A stretch of DNA of 64,000 nt. Origin: AC-32 sp963766375 (GTDB lineage Bacteria; Actinomycetota; Thermoleophilia; Gaiellales; Gaiellaceae). The position numbers and the translations under genes were made by a program. How positions within the stretch are numbered: position 1 is the first letter of the stretch; each line of letters opens with the position of its first letter. Below, one piece after another: positions 36,187-43,946 of the stretch. The notes beneath the pieces are model-generated. The model was not told the origin of the DNA. It did no database searches and saw nothing but the letters and a program-made list of their open reading frames with translations. The stretch is taken from positions 287,846 through 351,845 of the forward strand of contig CAVXZG010000006.1 in assembly GCA_963766375.1 (NCBI GenBank), read 5' to 3'.

Positions 36187-37064
36187 GCGACGTTCTCCGG
36201 GGCTCGCCGCAGCACGAGGCGCTCCGCGATCAGGACGGCGGCGAAGAACGCGAGCCCGAGGGCCGCGCACACGATGTTGGTCGCCCACAGCCGCGTGGGG
36301 GCGGTCGAGTAATACTGGTTGAAGTTGACGATTGCGCCGCCGAGCCCATCCTGGATTGACGCCGGCGTCTCGCCGATGATCGCCCCGATCACGCACGCGG
36401 TCGCAGAGATCTTCAGCGCCGAGAAGACGAACGGCAGCGAGGCGGGCAGGCGCAGCTTCCAGAGCACGTCGTTGCGGCTCGCGGCGTAGGAGCGCATCAG
36501 CTCGAGGGAGCGCGGGTCGGGTGAGAGCAGGCCGCGCAACGTGTTCATGGCCACCGGGAAGAAGGTCAGGTAGGCGGCGATCACCGAGACGGCGATCCAC
36601 GGCTCGACGCCCTTGGTGCCCAGGCCGAGGACGACCATCGGAGCCACCGCGAGGATCGGCACCGTCTGCGAGATGACGATGTACGGCAAGAGGCCGCGAC
36701 GCAGGATCCGGGAGTGGGCGAGCAGGACTGCGAGGGCGAAGCCGATCACCCCGCCGAGAAGGAAGCCGGTCAGCGCCTCCTTGCCGGTGAAGAGCGCCCA
36801 GTGCCACTCGTAGTGGAGCAGGGTCGGTCCTCCCGGCTGAAGCGGCTCCGTCAGCACCCTCAGCATCTCGTGGATGTGCGGCATCGTCGTCTCGTTGACC
36901 GGGAACGGCCACGTGATGCTGAGGCGCTCGCCGATCCAGCGATAGGCCTCCCAGACCCCCCAGAAGAAGGCCAGCCCGACGATTACCAGCGCGACTCGCT
37001 TCGCTCCCCGTGCCGTGTGGGCGCCCCTTGGCCGCTGCGGCTGCTCGATCGCGACGGTGGCCAC
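36183..37064 (-). CDS. ABC transporter permease (NitT/TauT type), first of operon
   Basis: A 293-residue membrane protein. The EAA-loop region reads LELMRSYAASRNDVLWKLRL, then PASLPFVFSALKISATACVI and GAIIGETPASIQDGLGGAIV, the same layout as the second permease. The N-terminal arm is basic (ARGAKRVALVIVGLAFFWGV). GTG start at 37064, with TAATCA 6 bases upstream as a possible leaderless -10. It heads the four-gene importer operon and is divergent from the M20 hydrolase (45 bases between starts). Confidence 0.9.
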   Translation of the reverse strand: MATVAIEQPQRPRGAHTARGAKRVALVIVGLAFFWGVWEAYRWIGERLSITWPFPVNETTMPHIHEMLRVLTEPLQPGGPTLLHYEWHWALFTGKEALTGFLLGGVIGFALAVLLAHSRILRRGLLPYIVISQTVPILAVAPMVVLGLGTKGVEPWIAVSVIAAYLTFFPVAMNTLRGLLSPDPRSLELMRSYAASRNDVLWKLRLPASLPFVFSALKISATACVIGAIIGETPASIQDGLGGAIVNFNQYYSTAPTRLWATNIVCAALGLAFFAAVLIAERLVLRRAPENVA

Positions 37065-37097
37065 CGGCGATGATTACCACACTCCGGCCGACGAAGT

Positions 37098-37103
37098 TAG
37101 AGT
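37098..37103 (+). promoter_or_regulatory. -10 box of a probable leaderless promoter (M20 hydrolase)
   Basis: TAGAGT ends 6 bases before the GTG at 37110, with no ribosome site between. Confidence 0.4.
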
Positions 37104-37109
37104 CGTCCC

Positions 37110-38351
37110 GTGCCTCTCGATCCCGCGAGAACCGTCGCCGAGTTGAAGGAGTTGCGCGAGCTCACGGGCGACGAGAACGGTGCGCAGCGCGTCGCCTGGA
37201 CGGAGACCTGGGAGACCGCGCGCGGCTGGTTGCGCGAGAAGCTCGCGGCCCTGCCGCTGGAAGAGGAGATCGACGAGGCCGGCAATCAGTGGTGGACGCT
37301 GCGCGGGGCCAGTGAGCAGGAGGTGCTGATCGGAGGGCACATCGACTCGGTCCCGAACGGCGGCTGGCTCGACGGGGCGCTGAACGTGGTCGCGGGTGTC
37401 GAGGTGATGCGCCGCCTGGCCGAGGAGGGCGAGCCGGCGGTGACCGTGCGGCTCGTGAACTGGGCCGACGAGGAGGGGGCGCGCTTCGGGCGCTCGCTCT
37501 TCGGCTCGAGTGCGGCGGCCGGCTCGATGGCCGACCAGGACGAGCTGCGGCAGCGTCACGACGCCGAGGGGATCGCGCTCCCGGAAGCGCTCAGCGAGCA
37601 CGGGGTCGAGCTCGACGGCGCGCTCGCTGCGCGCAAGCAGCTCGAGCACGCCGCGGCCTACCTCGAGCTGCACATCGAGCAGGGGCCGGTGCTCGAGTCG
37701 ATCGACCTCGCGCTGGGCGTCGTGCTCGGCACCTTCGGCGTCGAGCGCCACCAGGTCACCTTCACCGGCCAGGCCGCGCACGCGGGCTCGACGCCGATGG
37801 ACAAGCGCCGTGACGCGCTGGCGGGGGCGGCCAAGCTCGAGCTCGAGATCCGCGAGATCGCGAAGCGCACCGGCGAGGGCGCCGTCTGCACGATGGGCGG
37901 GGTCGTCACCAAGCCGGGGATCGTCACCTCGGTCGTCGAGACCGCCGAGTGCCTGCTCGACCAGCGACACCTCGACGCGACGAAGCTCGCCGAGATGCTG
38001 AGCAACGCGGAGGCGGCGTCGCGGCGCTTCGCCCAGGAGGAGGACGTCGAGGTCGCGTGGGAGCGGATCTGGAGCATCGAGCCGATCCTGTTCGACGAGG
38101 CGCTGATCGAGCTGGCGGACGAGTCGATTCGCGAGGTCGCCGGCGAGTCGCACCGCCTTCCTAGCGGCCCCCTGCACGACGCCGCCGAGGTCGCGCGCGC
38201 GGGAGTGCCCACCGTGATGCTCTTCGTCCAGAGCCTCCGTGGCCTCTCGCACACGAAGCTCGAGGACACGAAGGAAGAGCACCTCGAGCTCGCGGTTCAG
38301 GCGCTCGACCGGCTGGCGGACAAGACGATCGCCCGAGTCGCCGCCGGCTAA
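37110..38351 (+). CDS. M20 N-carbamoyl-amino-acid hydrolase / beta-ureidopropionase
   Basis: A 413-residue metallo-amidohydrolase of the allantoate amidohydrolase/N-carbamoyl-L-amino acid hydrolase/beta-ureidopropionase group. Metal ligands: LIGGHIDSVPNGGWLDGALN (His and bridging Asp), NWADEEGARFGRSLFGSSA (Glu pair), AAYLELHIEQGPVLES (His) and a late His in SLRGLSHTKLEDT. FTGQAAHAGSTPMDKRRDAL is the dimerisation-domain His/Arg motif. It would hydrolyse the N-carbamoyl product of the hydantoinase to amino acid, CO2 and ammonia. Divergent from the importer operon. Beta-ureidopropionase is favoured by the neighbouring aminotransferase and mmsA. Confidence 0.9.
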   Translation: MPLDPARTVAELKELRELTGDENGAQRVAWTETWETARGWLREKLAALPLEEEIDEAGNQWWTLRGASEQEVLIGGHIDSVPNGGWLDGALNVVAGVEVMRRLAEEGEPAVTVRLVNWADEEGARFGRSLFGSSAAAGSMADQDELRQRHDAEGIALPEALSEHGVELDGALAARKQLEHAAAYLELHIEQGPVLESIDLALGVVLGTFGVERHQVTFTGQAAHAGSTPMDKRRDALAGAAKLELEIREIAKRTGEGAVCTMGGVVTKPGIVTSVVETAECLLDQRHLDATKLAEMLSNAEAASRRFAQEEDVEVAWERIWSIEPILFDEALIELADESIREVAGESHRLPSGPLHDAAEVARAGVPTVMLFVQSLRGLSHTKLEDTKEEHLELAVQALDRLADKTIARVAAG

Positions 38352-38375
38352 ATCCCAGTTAGAAACAGTGAATCA

Positions 38376-38402
38376 CAGTGACAGTCACAGTGACTGTCAC
38401 TG
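38376..38402. terminator. Hairpin between convergent genes
   Basis: CAGTGACAGT (38376-38385) pairs with ACTGTCACTG (38393-38402); the loop CACAGTG echoes the stem sequence. It lies between the M20 hydrolase and the YdcZ-like gene and probably ends both transcripts. Confidence 0.6.
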
Positions 38403-38406
38403 TTCG

Positions 38407-38847
38407 TCAGAAGAAGCGCACCATGGCGACGCCCGCGGCCAGGAGCACGACGCCCGCAGCGCGGCCGGCGCTCAGCCCGTGCTCGCGGTAGAGCACGCCG
38501 AAGTGGTCGAGGAGGACCGCGCAGACGAGCTGCCCGAAGATCACGGCGGCGAACAGGTTGAGCGCGCCGAGGCGCGGCGCCGCCGCGACCGTGCTGGCCA
38601 CGTAGCCCGCTCCGACCGCGCCGCCGAGCCACGCCCACCAGGGGATCTCTCCGAGCCTGTCGGTGTTGATCACGCCGCGCGTCGCGACCAGCGCGAGCAG
38701 GAACAGCAGCACGGTTCCGAGTCCGAACGAGATCATCGAGGCCCGGATCGGGCCACCGACCCACTCGGCCAGGCGCGCGTTGAGCCCGGCCTGAACCGGA
38801 AGCCCGCCGCCGGCGACGAACGCGAGCACGAGGAACACGAAGGCCAT
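38407..38847 (-). CDS. YdcZ/DUF606-type membrane protein (DMT superfamily)
   Basis: A 146-residue protein with five hydrophobic segments. It shows the half-size DMT pattern: FVAGGGLPVQAGLNARLAEW, IRASMISFGLGTVLLFLLAL, WWAWLGGAVGAGYVASTVAA and AVIFGQLVCAVLLDHFGVLY. Such half-size proteins act as dimers and probably export small metabolites. The ATG at 38847 is chosen as the start of the first helix. Divergent from the LLM oxidoreductase with 58 bases between starts. Confidence 0.85.
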   Translation of the reverse strand: MAFVFLVLAFVAGGGLPVQAGLNARLAEWVGGPIRASMISFGLGTVLLFLLALVATRGVINTDRLGEIPWWAWLGGAVGAGYVASTVAAAPRLGALNLFAAVIFGQLVCAVLLDHFGVLYREHGLSAGRAAGVVLLAAGVAMVRFF

Positions 38848-38905
38848 TGCGAGCGGATTTCGGGACGGTATGCTCGTTCCCCTGCCACTGACCGGGGAGG
38901 AGCAG

Positions 38906-39925
38906 ATGCTGAGCTTTGGTGTGACCGTCCTGCCGGACCCGCCGTACACGCGGCTCGTCGAGGTGCTGCAGAAGGCCGAGGAGCAGGGCTTCGAGTACGG
39001 CTGGACCTACGACTCGCACATCCTCTGGCAGGAGAGCTACGCGCTGCTCGCGATCGCCGCGACGCAGACGAAGACCATCAAGCTCGGGCACTGCGTCACG
39101 AACCCCGGCATCCGTGACCCGACCATCACCGCGAGCTGGTACGCGACGATGCAGGACGTCTCGAACGGCCGGATGGTGATGGGCATCGGGCGCGGAGACT
39201 CCTCGCGTCGAGTTGTCGGCCTCAAACCGGTCAAGGTCGACGAGTTCGAACGCCGCCTGCGGATGATCAAGGACCTGATGAACGGCCGGAAGGTCGAGTG
39301 GAACGAGAAGGAGCTCGAGCTCACCTGGGTTCGCGACGAGCTGCCCGACGTGCCGATGCACGTCGCCGGCTACGGGCCGAGGGCGCTGGGCGTCGCCGGC
39401 CGCGTCGGCGACGGCGTGATCATCCAGCTCGCCGACCCGCAGATCATCCAGTGGATCATGGCCACCGCCCGGCAGGCCGCCGAGGAGGAGGGCCGCGATC
39501 CCGACGCCCTCCAGTGCATCGTCTGCGCCCCGAGCCACGTCTCCGACAACCTCGCCGAGGCGCGCGAGCAGGTGCGCTGGTTCCCGGCGATGGTCTCGAA
39601 CCACGTCATGGACTTGATCGAGAAGTACGGCGCGAACTCGGACGAGATCCCGGAGGCGCTGACCGACTTCGTCAAGGCCCGCAAGTTCTACGACTACAAG
39701 GACCACAGCCGCGTGGGCGCGAAGCACGGTGAGTTCGTGACCGACGAGATCTGCGATCGCTTCTGCGTCCTCGGCAACACGAAGCAGGTGACCGAGAAGC
39801 TGCGCGAGCTCGAGGCGGTCGGCACCGACCAGTTCGACATCTATCTGATGACCGAAGGGGCGGACGAGACCCTCGCCGCGTACGGCAAGGACGTCATTCC
39901 GGAGTTCACGGGGGTGGCGGCATGA
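38906..39925 (+). CDS. LLM-class flavin/F420-dependent oxidoreductase
   Basis: A 339-residue luciferase-like (TIM-barrel) oxidoreductase. Visible: start FGVTVLPDPPYTRLVEVLQK, GWTYDSHILWQESYALLAIA, LGHCVTNPGIRDPTITASWY and GRMVMGIGRGDSSRRVVG. This closely follows the LLM subfamily known to me as TIGR03842, whose members are expected to use F420 and often lie near hydantoinases (from memory). An in-frame ATG 12 codons upstream is rejected because GGGGAGG is correctly placed for 38906. It overlaps the binding-protein gene by ATGA, so it is transcribed with the polar amino-acid importer. A redox step on a pyrimidine or hydantoin is an inference. Confidence 0.87.
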   Translation: MLSFGVTVLPDPPYTRLVEVLQKAEEQGFEYGWTYDSHILWQESYALLAIAATQTKTIKLGHCVTNPGIRDPTITASWYATMQDVSNGRMVMGIGRGDSSRRVVGLKPVKVDEFERRLRMIKDLMNGRKVEWNEKELELTWVRDELPDVPMHVAGYGPRALGVAGRVGDGVIIQLADPQIIQWIMATARQAAEEEGRDPDALQCIVCAPSHVSDNLAEAREQVRWFPAMVSNHVMDLIEKYGANSDEIPEALTDFVKARKFYDYKDHSRVGAKHGEFVTDEICDRFCVLGNTKQVTEKLRELEAVGTDQFDIYLMTEGADETLAAYGKDVIPEFTGVAA

Positions 39926-40826
39926 GGGTCGCTGGCTGCTGGTCGCGGCGGCCGCGCTCGTCGGTCGGTCCTGGCCGCCGCGTGCGGCTCGTCGAACAAG
40001 AGTGCCTCCTCGACCGGCTACGACCAGCGCGACCGGCGCGAGCTCGTGCACTCCCGACCAGCTCACCCTCATCAAGAAGGGCCAGCTGACGGTGGCGACG
40101 GACAACCCGGCCTTCCCGCCCTGGTTCGGCGGCGGAACGCCGAAGGGCTCGACGTGGAAGTTCAACGACCCGACGACCGGCAAGGGCTACGAGAGTGCCG
40201 TCGCCTACGCCGTCGCCAAGAAGCTCGGCTTCCAGCGGAGCGCGGTCAAGTGGGTCGTCGTCCCCTTCGAGCAGCTGTTCAAGCCGGGGAAGGCGGCCTA
40301 CGACTTCGACATCAACCAGGTCTCGGTGACCCCGCAGCGCAAGCAGAGCGTCACCTTCAGCGACTCCTACTACGACACCAACCAGGCCCTCGTCGCGATC
40401 AAAGGCACGCCGATCACCAAGGCCAAGACCACCGCCGACCTGAAGAAGTACAAGCTGGGCGCGCAGATCGGGACGACGAGCTACGACTACATCGTCAAGA
40501 ACATCAAGCCCGACAAGCAGCCCGCGGTCTACAACAACTCGAACGACGTCAACTCGGGCCTGAAGACGCACGCGATCGACGGGATCGTGGTCGACCTGCC
40601 GACGGCGTTCATCATCACGGGCGCCGAGGAGGTGCCGAACAGCGTCGTCGTCGGCCGGTTCCCGGCGATCGGCGGCGGCGACCACTTCGGGATGGTCTTC
40701 TCGAAGGGCAACGACCTCGTCACGTGCGTGAACAAGGCGCTCTCGGAGCTCAAGTCCGACGGCACGCTCAACCAGCTGCAGGACAAGTGGATCTCGTCGG
40801 TCGGCGCCGCCCCGGTTCTGAAGTAG
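39922..40826 (+). CDS. Amino-acid-type ABC substrate-binding protein (frameshifted signal peptide)
   Basis: A family-3 periplasmic-type binding protein. From about 40032 the frame is clean: CTPDQLTLIKKGQLTVATDN, then PAFPPWFGGGTPKGSTWKFN, DINQVSVTPQRKQSVTFSDS, YYDTNQALVAIKGTP and IDGIVVDLPTAFIITGAEEV. The first about 100 bases need two or three indel corrections to give a lipoprotein signal (WLLVAAAALVG, then VLAAACGSSNKSASS with the lipobox Cys). ATGA overlap with the LLM gene supports the start at 39922; unrepaired, the first in-frame ATG is 40002. It feeds the permease and ATPase that follow. Substrate likely a polar amino acid or a pathway intermediate. Confidence 0.85.
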
Positions 40827-40836
40827 CGCCAGCGGC

Positions 40837-41688
40837 GTGAGCGTCGACGCGGATCCCGGCCGCGGCTCCCGGATCCTGGGCGATCTGAGGGGCAGCGGTC
40901 AGGGCAGCGTCTGGATCGCGCTCGCCAGCACGGTCGTCTTCGCGGCGATCGTCGTCGCGGTCGTGGTCACCTCACCGGGCTGGCCGGCGGTCAAGAAGGC
41001 GTTCTTCAACCGCGAGATCTTCGTCGACTCGTTCCCGGAGATCGCGCGCGCCTTCCTGCTCAACATCCGCATCTTCCTGATCGCGGAGGCGGTGATCCTC
41101 GTCTTCGCGCTCCTGATCGCCGTGCTGCGCGGCCTGCCGGGCCCGATCTTCTTCCCGATCCGCGCGCTCGCGGTGATCTACACGGACCTCTTCCGCGGGA
41201 TCCCGACGATCCTGGTGATCTACATCCTCGGCTTCGGCGCGCCGGCCCTGCAGCTCTCGTGGCTGGAGCGCTTCACCCCGCTGTTCTGGGGCATCGTCGC
41301 GCTCGTGCTCGTCTACTCGGCCTACGTGGCCGAGGTCTACCGGGCCGGGATCGAGTCCGTCCACCAGAGCCAGGAGGCGGCGGCGCGCTCGCTCGGGCTC
41401 TCGCGGCCGCAGACGTTGCGCTTCGTGATCATCCCGCAGGCCGTGCGGCGGGTGATTCCGCCGCTCCTGAACGACTTCATCGGGCTGCAGAAGGACACGG
41501 CCCTCGTCGCCCTGATCGGGCCGATCGAGGCCTTTCGCCAGTCGCAGATCGACGTCGCGGCGACGTTCAACTACACGCCGTACATGTGCACAGCGCTGCT
41601 GTTCGTGCTGCTCACGATCCCGATGGCGCGCCTGACCGACTGGCTGATCGCGCGCGACCGCAGGCGCCAGCTCGCCGGAGCGGGATGA
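40837..41688 (+). CDS. Amino-acid ABC transporter permease (HisM/GlnP type)
   Basis: A 283-residue membrane protein. An extended N-terminus (SRILGDLRGSGQGSVWIALA) precedes a His/Glu/Gln-type permease domain: LRGLPGPIFFPIRALAVIYT, DLFRGIPTILVIYILGFGAP, YSAYVAEVYRAGIESVHQSQ and the EAA loop EAAARSLGLSRPQTLRFVII. A single permease implies a homodimer. GTG start 10 bases after the binding-protein stop; ATGA overlap with the ATPase gene. Confidence 0.92.
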   Translation: MSVDADPGRGSRILGDLRGSGQGSVWIALASTVVFAAIVVAVVVTSPGWPAVKKAFFNREIFVDSFPEIARAFLLNIRIFLIAEAVILVFALLIAVLRGLPGPIFFPIRALAVIYTDLFRGIPTILVIYILGFGAPALQLSWLERFTPLFWGIVALVLVYSAYVAEVYRAGIESVHQSQEAAARSLGLSRPQTLRFVIIPQAVRRVIPPLLNDFIGLQKDTALVALIGPIEAFRQSQIDVAATFNYTPYMCTALLFVLLTIPMARLTDWLIARDRRRQLAGAG

Positions 41689-42440
41689 GCGCGAACGGCC
41701 AAGCGCTGCGGCTGGAGGGCGTGCGCAAGTCCTTCGGCAAGAACGAGGTGCTGAAGGGCATCGACCTCGACCTCGCCGAGCACGAGGTCGTCTGCCTGAT
41801 CGGCGCCTCCGGCTCCGGGAAGTCCACGCTCCTTCGGTGCGTCAACCTGCTCGAGCCGATCGACGAGGGCAGGATCGTGCTCCTCGGCAAGGAGATCACG
41901 GCACAGGGCGTCAAGCTGAACGAGGTTCGGCGCCGGATCGGGATCGTCTTCCAGGCCTACAACCTCTTCCCGCACATGAGCGTGTTGCGCAACGTCACGC
42001 TCGCGCCGCGGCGGGTGCTGGGCCTCTCGCGGGAGGTAGCCGAGGCCGAGGCGACCGCGCTGCTCGGGCGCTTCGGGCTCGCCGACAGGCGGGACGAGTA
42101 CCCCGACCGGCTCTCGGGCGGGCAGCAACAGCGCGTGGCGATCGTCCGGGCCCTCGCGATGCGGCCGGAGCTGATGCTGCTCGACGAGGTGACGAGCGCT
42201 CTCGACCCGGAGCTCGTCGCCGAGGTGCTGAGCGTGATCCGCGAGCTCGCCGAGGGCGGCATGACGATGCTGATCGCCACGCACGAGATGAGTTTTGCCC
42301 GAGACATCGCGAACCGGGTCTGCTTCCTCGACGCGGGGCTGATCCTCGAGGAGGGGCCACCCGAGCAGATCTTTACGCGTCCGCGAGAACCGAGGACGCA
42401 GCAGTTCCTCGAGCGAATCATCGCTGCGGGCCGACTCTGA
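41685..42440 (+). CDS. Amino-acid ABC transporter ATPase (GlnQ/HisP type)
   Basis: A 251-residue energy subunit. Walker A LIGASGSGKSTLLRCVNLLE, Q-loop IVFQAYNLFPHMSVLRNVTL, signature DRLSGGQQQRVAIVRALAMR, Walker B LMLLDEVTSALDPELVAEVL (Val in place of the usual Pro after DE, common in this group), switch His in LIATHEMSFARDIANRVCFL. Last gene of the four-gene run starting at the LLM oxidoreductase. Confidence 0.94.
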   Translation: MSANGQALRLEGVRKSFGKNEVLKGIDLDLAEHEVVCLIGASGSGKSTLLRCVNLLEPIDEGRIVLLGKEITAQGVKLNEVRRRIGIVFQAYNLFPHMSVLRNVTLAPRRVLGLSREVAEAEATALLGRFGLADRRDEYPDRLSGGQQQRVAIVRALAMRPELMLLDEVTSALDPELVAEVLSVIRELAEGGMTMLIATHEMSFARDIANRVCFLDAGLILEEGPPEQIFTRPREPRTQQFLERIIAAGRL

Positions 42441-42549
42441 TCGCATCCGGGTGTAAAAACCCTGTAAGGGCAGCCCAGCAGACCGCACGTTTTTCCTGCT
42501 AGCGGGAACTTCTAGGGAGAACCTCAACGCAGGAAGGGTGATTCGACGA

Positions 42550-43152
42550 ATGAAACGCCTCGCGGTTTTGATCATTGTCGGTCTGGCGACGCTTGTGGGC
42601 TACTCCAGCTCCCAGGCCGCTCCGCCGACTCCGAAGAAGCACGTCGTGTGCCACGCGACCGGCTCGGCCAAGAAGCCGTACCGCAAGATCGTCGTCGGCA
42701 CCCGCGCTGCGCTCAAGGCGCATCTTGCGCATCCCGGCGACATCGTCGACCCGGCCGGCGGCGTCTGTCCGACGCAGTCGCTGACCGCGCTTCGCGGTGG
42801 TCGCCCGATGAGCACGACGCTCGCGCCGGTTGCACCGAACACCGTCGGTGCCGGCAGCTTCGTCGCCCGGTCGAACATCGGCCAGGGGCGGATCTGCTGG
42901 AGCCTGACCGTGACCGGACTGAGCGACGTGACGGCGGCGCACATCCATTACCTGAACGGGCCGCTTGCGACGCAGATCGCTGTCCCGCTGGCCTTGCCGA
43001 CACCGTTCACCGGTTCGGCGACAGGCTGCGCGACCGCGCTCCGTGCGCTCGTGAAGCAGATCCTGGTTCACCCGGAGAACTTCTACGTGAACGTTCACAC
43101 GACCACGTATCCCGGGGGCGCCATCAGCGGCACGCTCGCCAAGGGCGCGTAA
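42550..43152 (+). CDS. Secreted CHRD-domain protein
   Basis: A 200-residue exported protein with a signal peptide (RLAVLIIVGLATLVGYSSSQ). The first mature part, HVVCHATGSAKKPYRKIVVG and AHLAHPGDIVDPAGGVCP, is a short Cys/His motif recurrent in actinobacterial secreted proteins. The second is a CHRD domain: GRICWSLTVTGLSDVTAAHI followed by NFYVNVHTTTYPGGAISGTL. CHRD domains are found in chordin and in bacterial surface proteins and are thought to bind metals or partners. The upstream ATG four codons earlier is possible. A classic intrinsic terminator follows. Confidence 0.85.
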   Translation: MKRLAVLIIVGLATLVGYSSSQAAPPTPKKHVVCHATGSAKKPYRKIVVGTRAALKAHLAHPGDIVDPAGGVCPTQSLTALRGGRPMSTTLAPVAPNTVGAGSFVARSNIGQGRICWSLTVTGLSDVTAAHIHYLNGPLATQIAVPLALPTPFTGSATGCATALRALVKQILVHPENFYVNVHTTTYPGGAISGTLAKGA

Positions 43153-43175
43153 CCAAAGCTCCTGAACGAGAGACG

Positions 43176-43207
43176 CGAGGCCCGGCTCAGCCGGGCCTCG
43201 TTGTTTC
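43176..43207 (+). terminator. Intrinsic terminator of the CHRD gene
   Basis: A 10-bp perfect stem (CGAGGCCCGG with CCGGGCCTCG, 43176-43200) with loop CTCAG is followed by TTGTTT. Confidence 0.8.
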
Positions 43208-43229
43208 TAGCGGGAGTTTCTAGCGGGAG
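43204..43229. repeat. 13-bp tandem duplication
   Basis: TTTCTAGCGGGAG occurs twice in a row. The second copy contains the stop and last codons of the TenA-like gene, so the duplication has copied the gene's 3' end just beyond its stop. Confidence 0.7.
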
Positions 43230-43786
43230 ACGCCGTCGAGTAGGGCCCAGTTGGCTGCGAGAGCCGCTTCCGCCAGGCCGACGAGCTCCGCGTCCTCGCT
43301 GTCCTCGAGCCGCGCGCGCGCCTCGGCCGCATGCTCGTGGTCGCGCTCGCCGTGCAGCACGAAGTACTCGACCGCCTCTGAGCCCTCCGCGAAGCCGTAG
43401 TGCTCGACCAGGCCGCGCAGCTTGGTCTCCGAGATCGCAGGCTGGCCGGACTCGATCGCGTAGAGGATCGCGGCGGCGCCCGCCTCGTCGCCGGCTGCGG
43501 CCCAGGCAGAGGCGCAGCAGCGCGTCTCGGGCAGCGGGTCGGCGGCCTCGGTGCCCAGGGCGTTCGCAAAGTCGTCCCAGAGCGAGATGTGGGCGGCCTC
43601 TTCCTCTGCGTGCAGGCCGGCCGTGCGGGCGGCGCGCGCCAGAGCCACGACTGCATGCCGGTACTCGCCGGCGTAGCGCGCGAGCTCGTCGTGGGTCAGC
43701 TCGCCTTTCTCCCAGCGGGTGTAGAACGGGTGCTCGAGGACGTTCCACCGCTCCCTGGCCGCGTCGATCCCTGCGATCACTTTCAT
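43220..43786 (-). CDS. TenA/PqqC-like (heme-oxygenase fold) protein
   Basis: A 188-residue all-helical protein. HPFYTRWEKGELTHDELARY, AGEYRHAVVALARAARTAG, EEEAAHISLWDDFANAL and VEYFVLHGERDHEHAAEARA place Glu and His residues as in the TenA/PqqC/CADD group of cofactor-free or iron-dependent oxidases and hydrolases. The ordinary TenA Cys is not obvious. Thiamine salvage, PQQ-type chemistry and CADD-like p-aminobenzoate formation are all possible; no pathway genes lie beside it. GAGGAG ribosome site before the ATG. Convergent with the CHRD gene. Confidence 0.8.
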   Translation of the reverse strand: MKVIAGIDAARERWNVLEHPFYTRWEKGELTHDELARYAGEYRHAVVALARAARTAGLHAEEEAAHISLWDDFANALGTEAADPLPETRCCASAWAAAGDEAGAAAILYAIESGQPAISETKLRGLVEHYGFAEGSEAVEYFVLHGERDHEHAAEARARLEDSEDAELVGLAEAALAANWALLDGVSR

Positions 43787-43946
43787 CTGGGCTCCTCTCT
43801 CGCCTGACCCCTCGAAGCGATCCTACAACGAGGGCCGGCACGCGCCTTCAAGGGTTTCTCGGCTTGGCCCTACAATTGGTCGCTCCGGGTTCGTCGAGAG
43901 GGGATTTGACCTGAGCGTTTCGGCACTACATGAGGCCTCCGCATCC

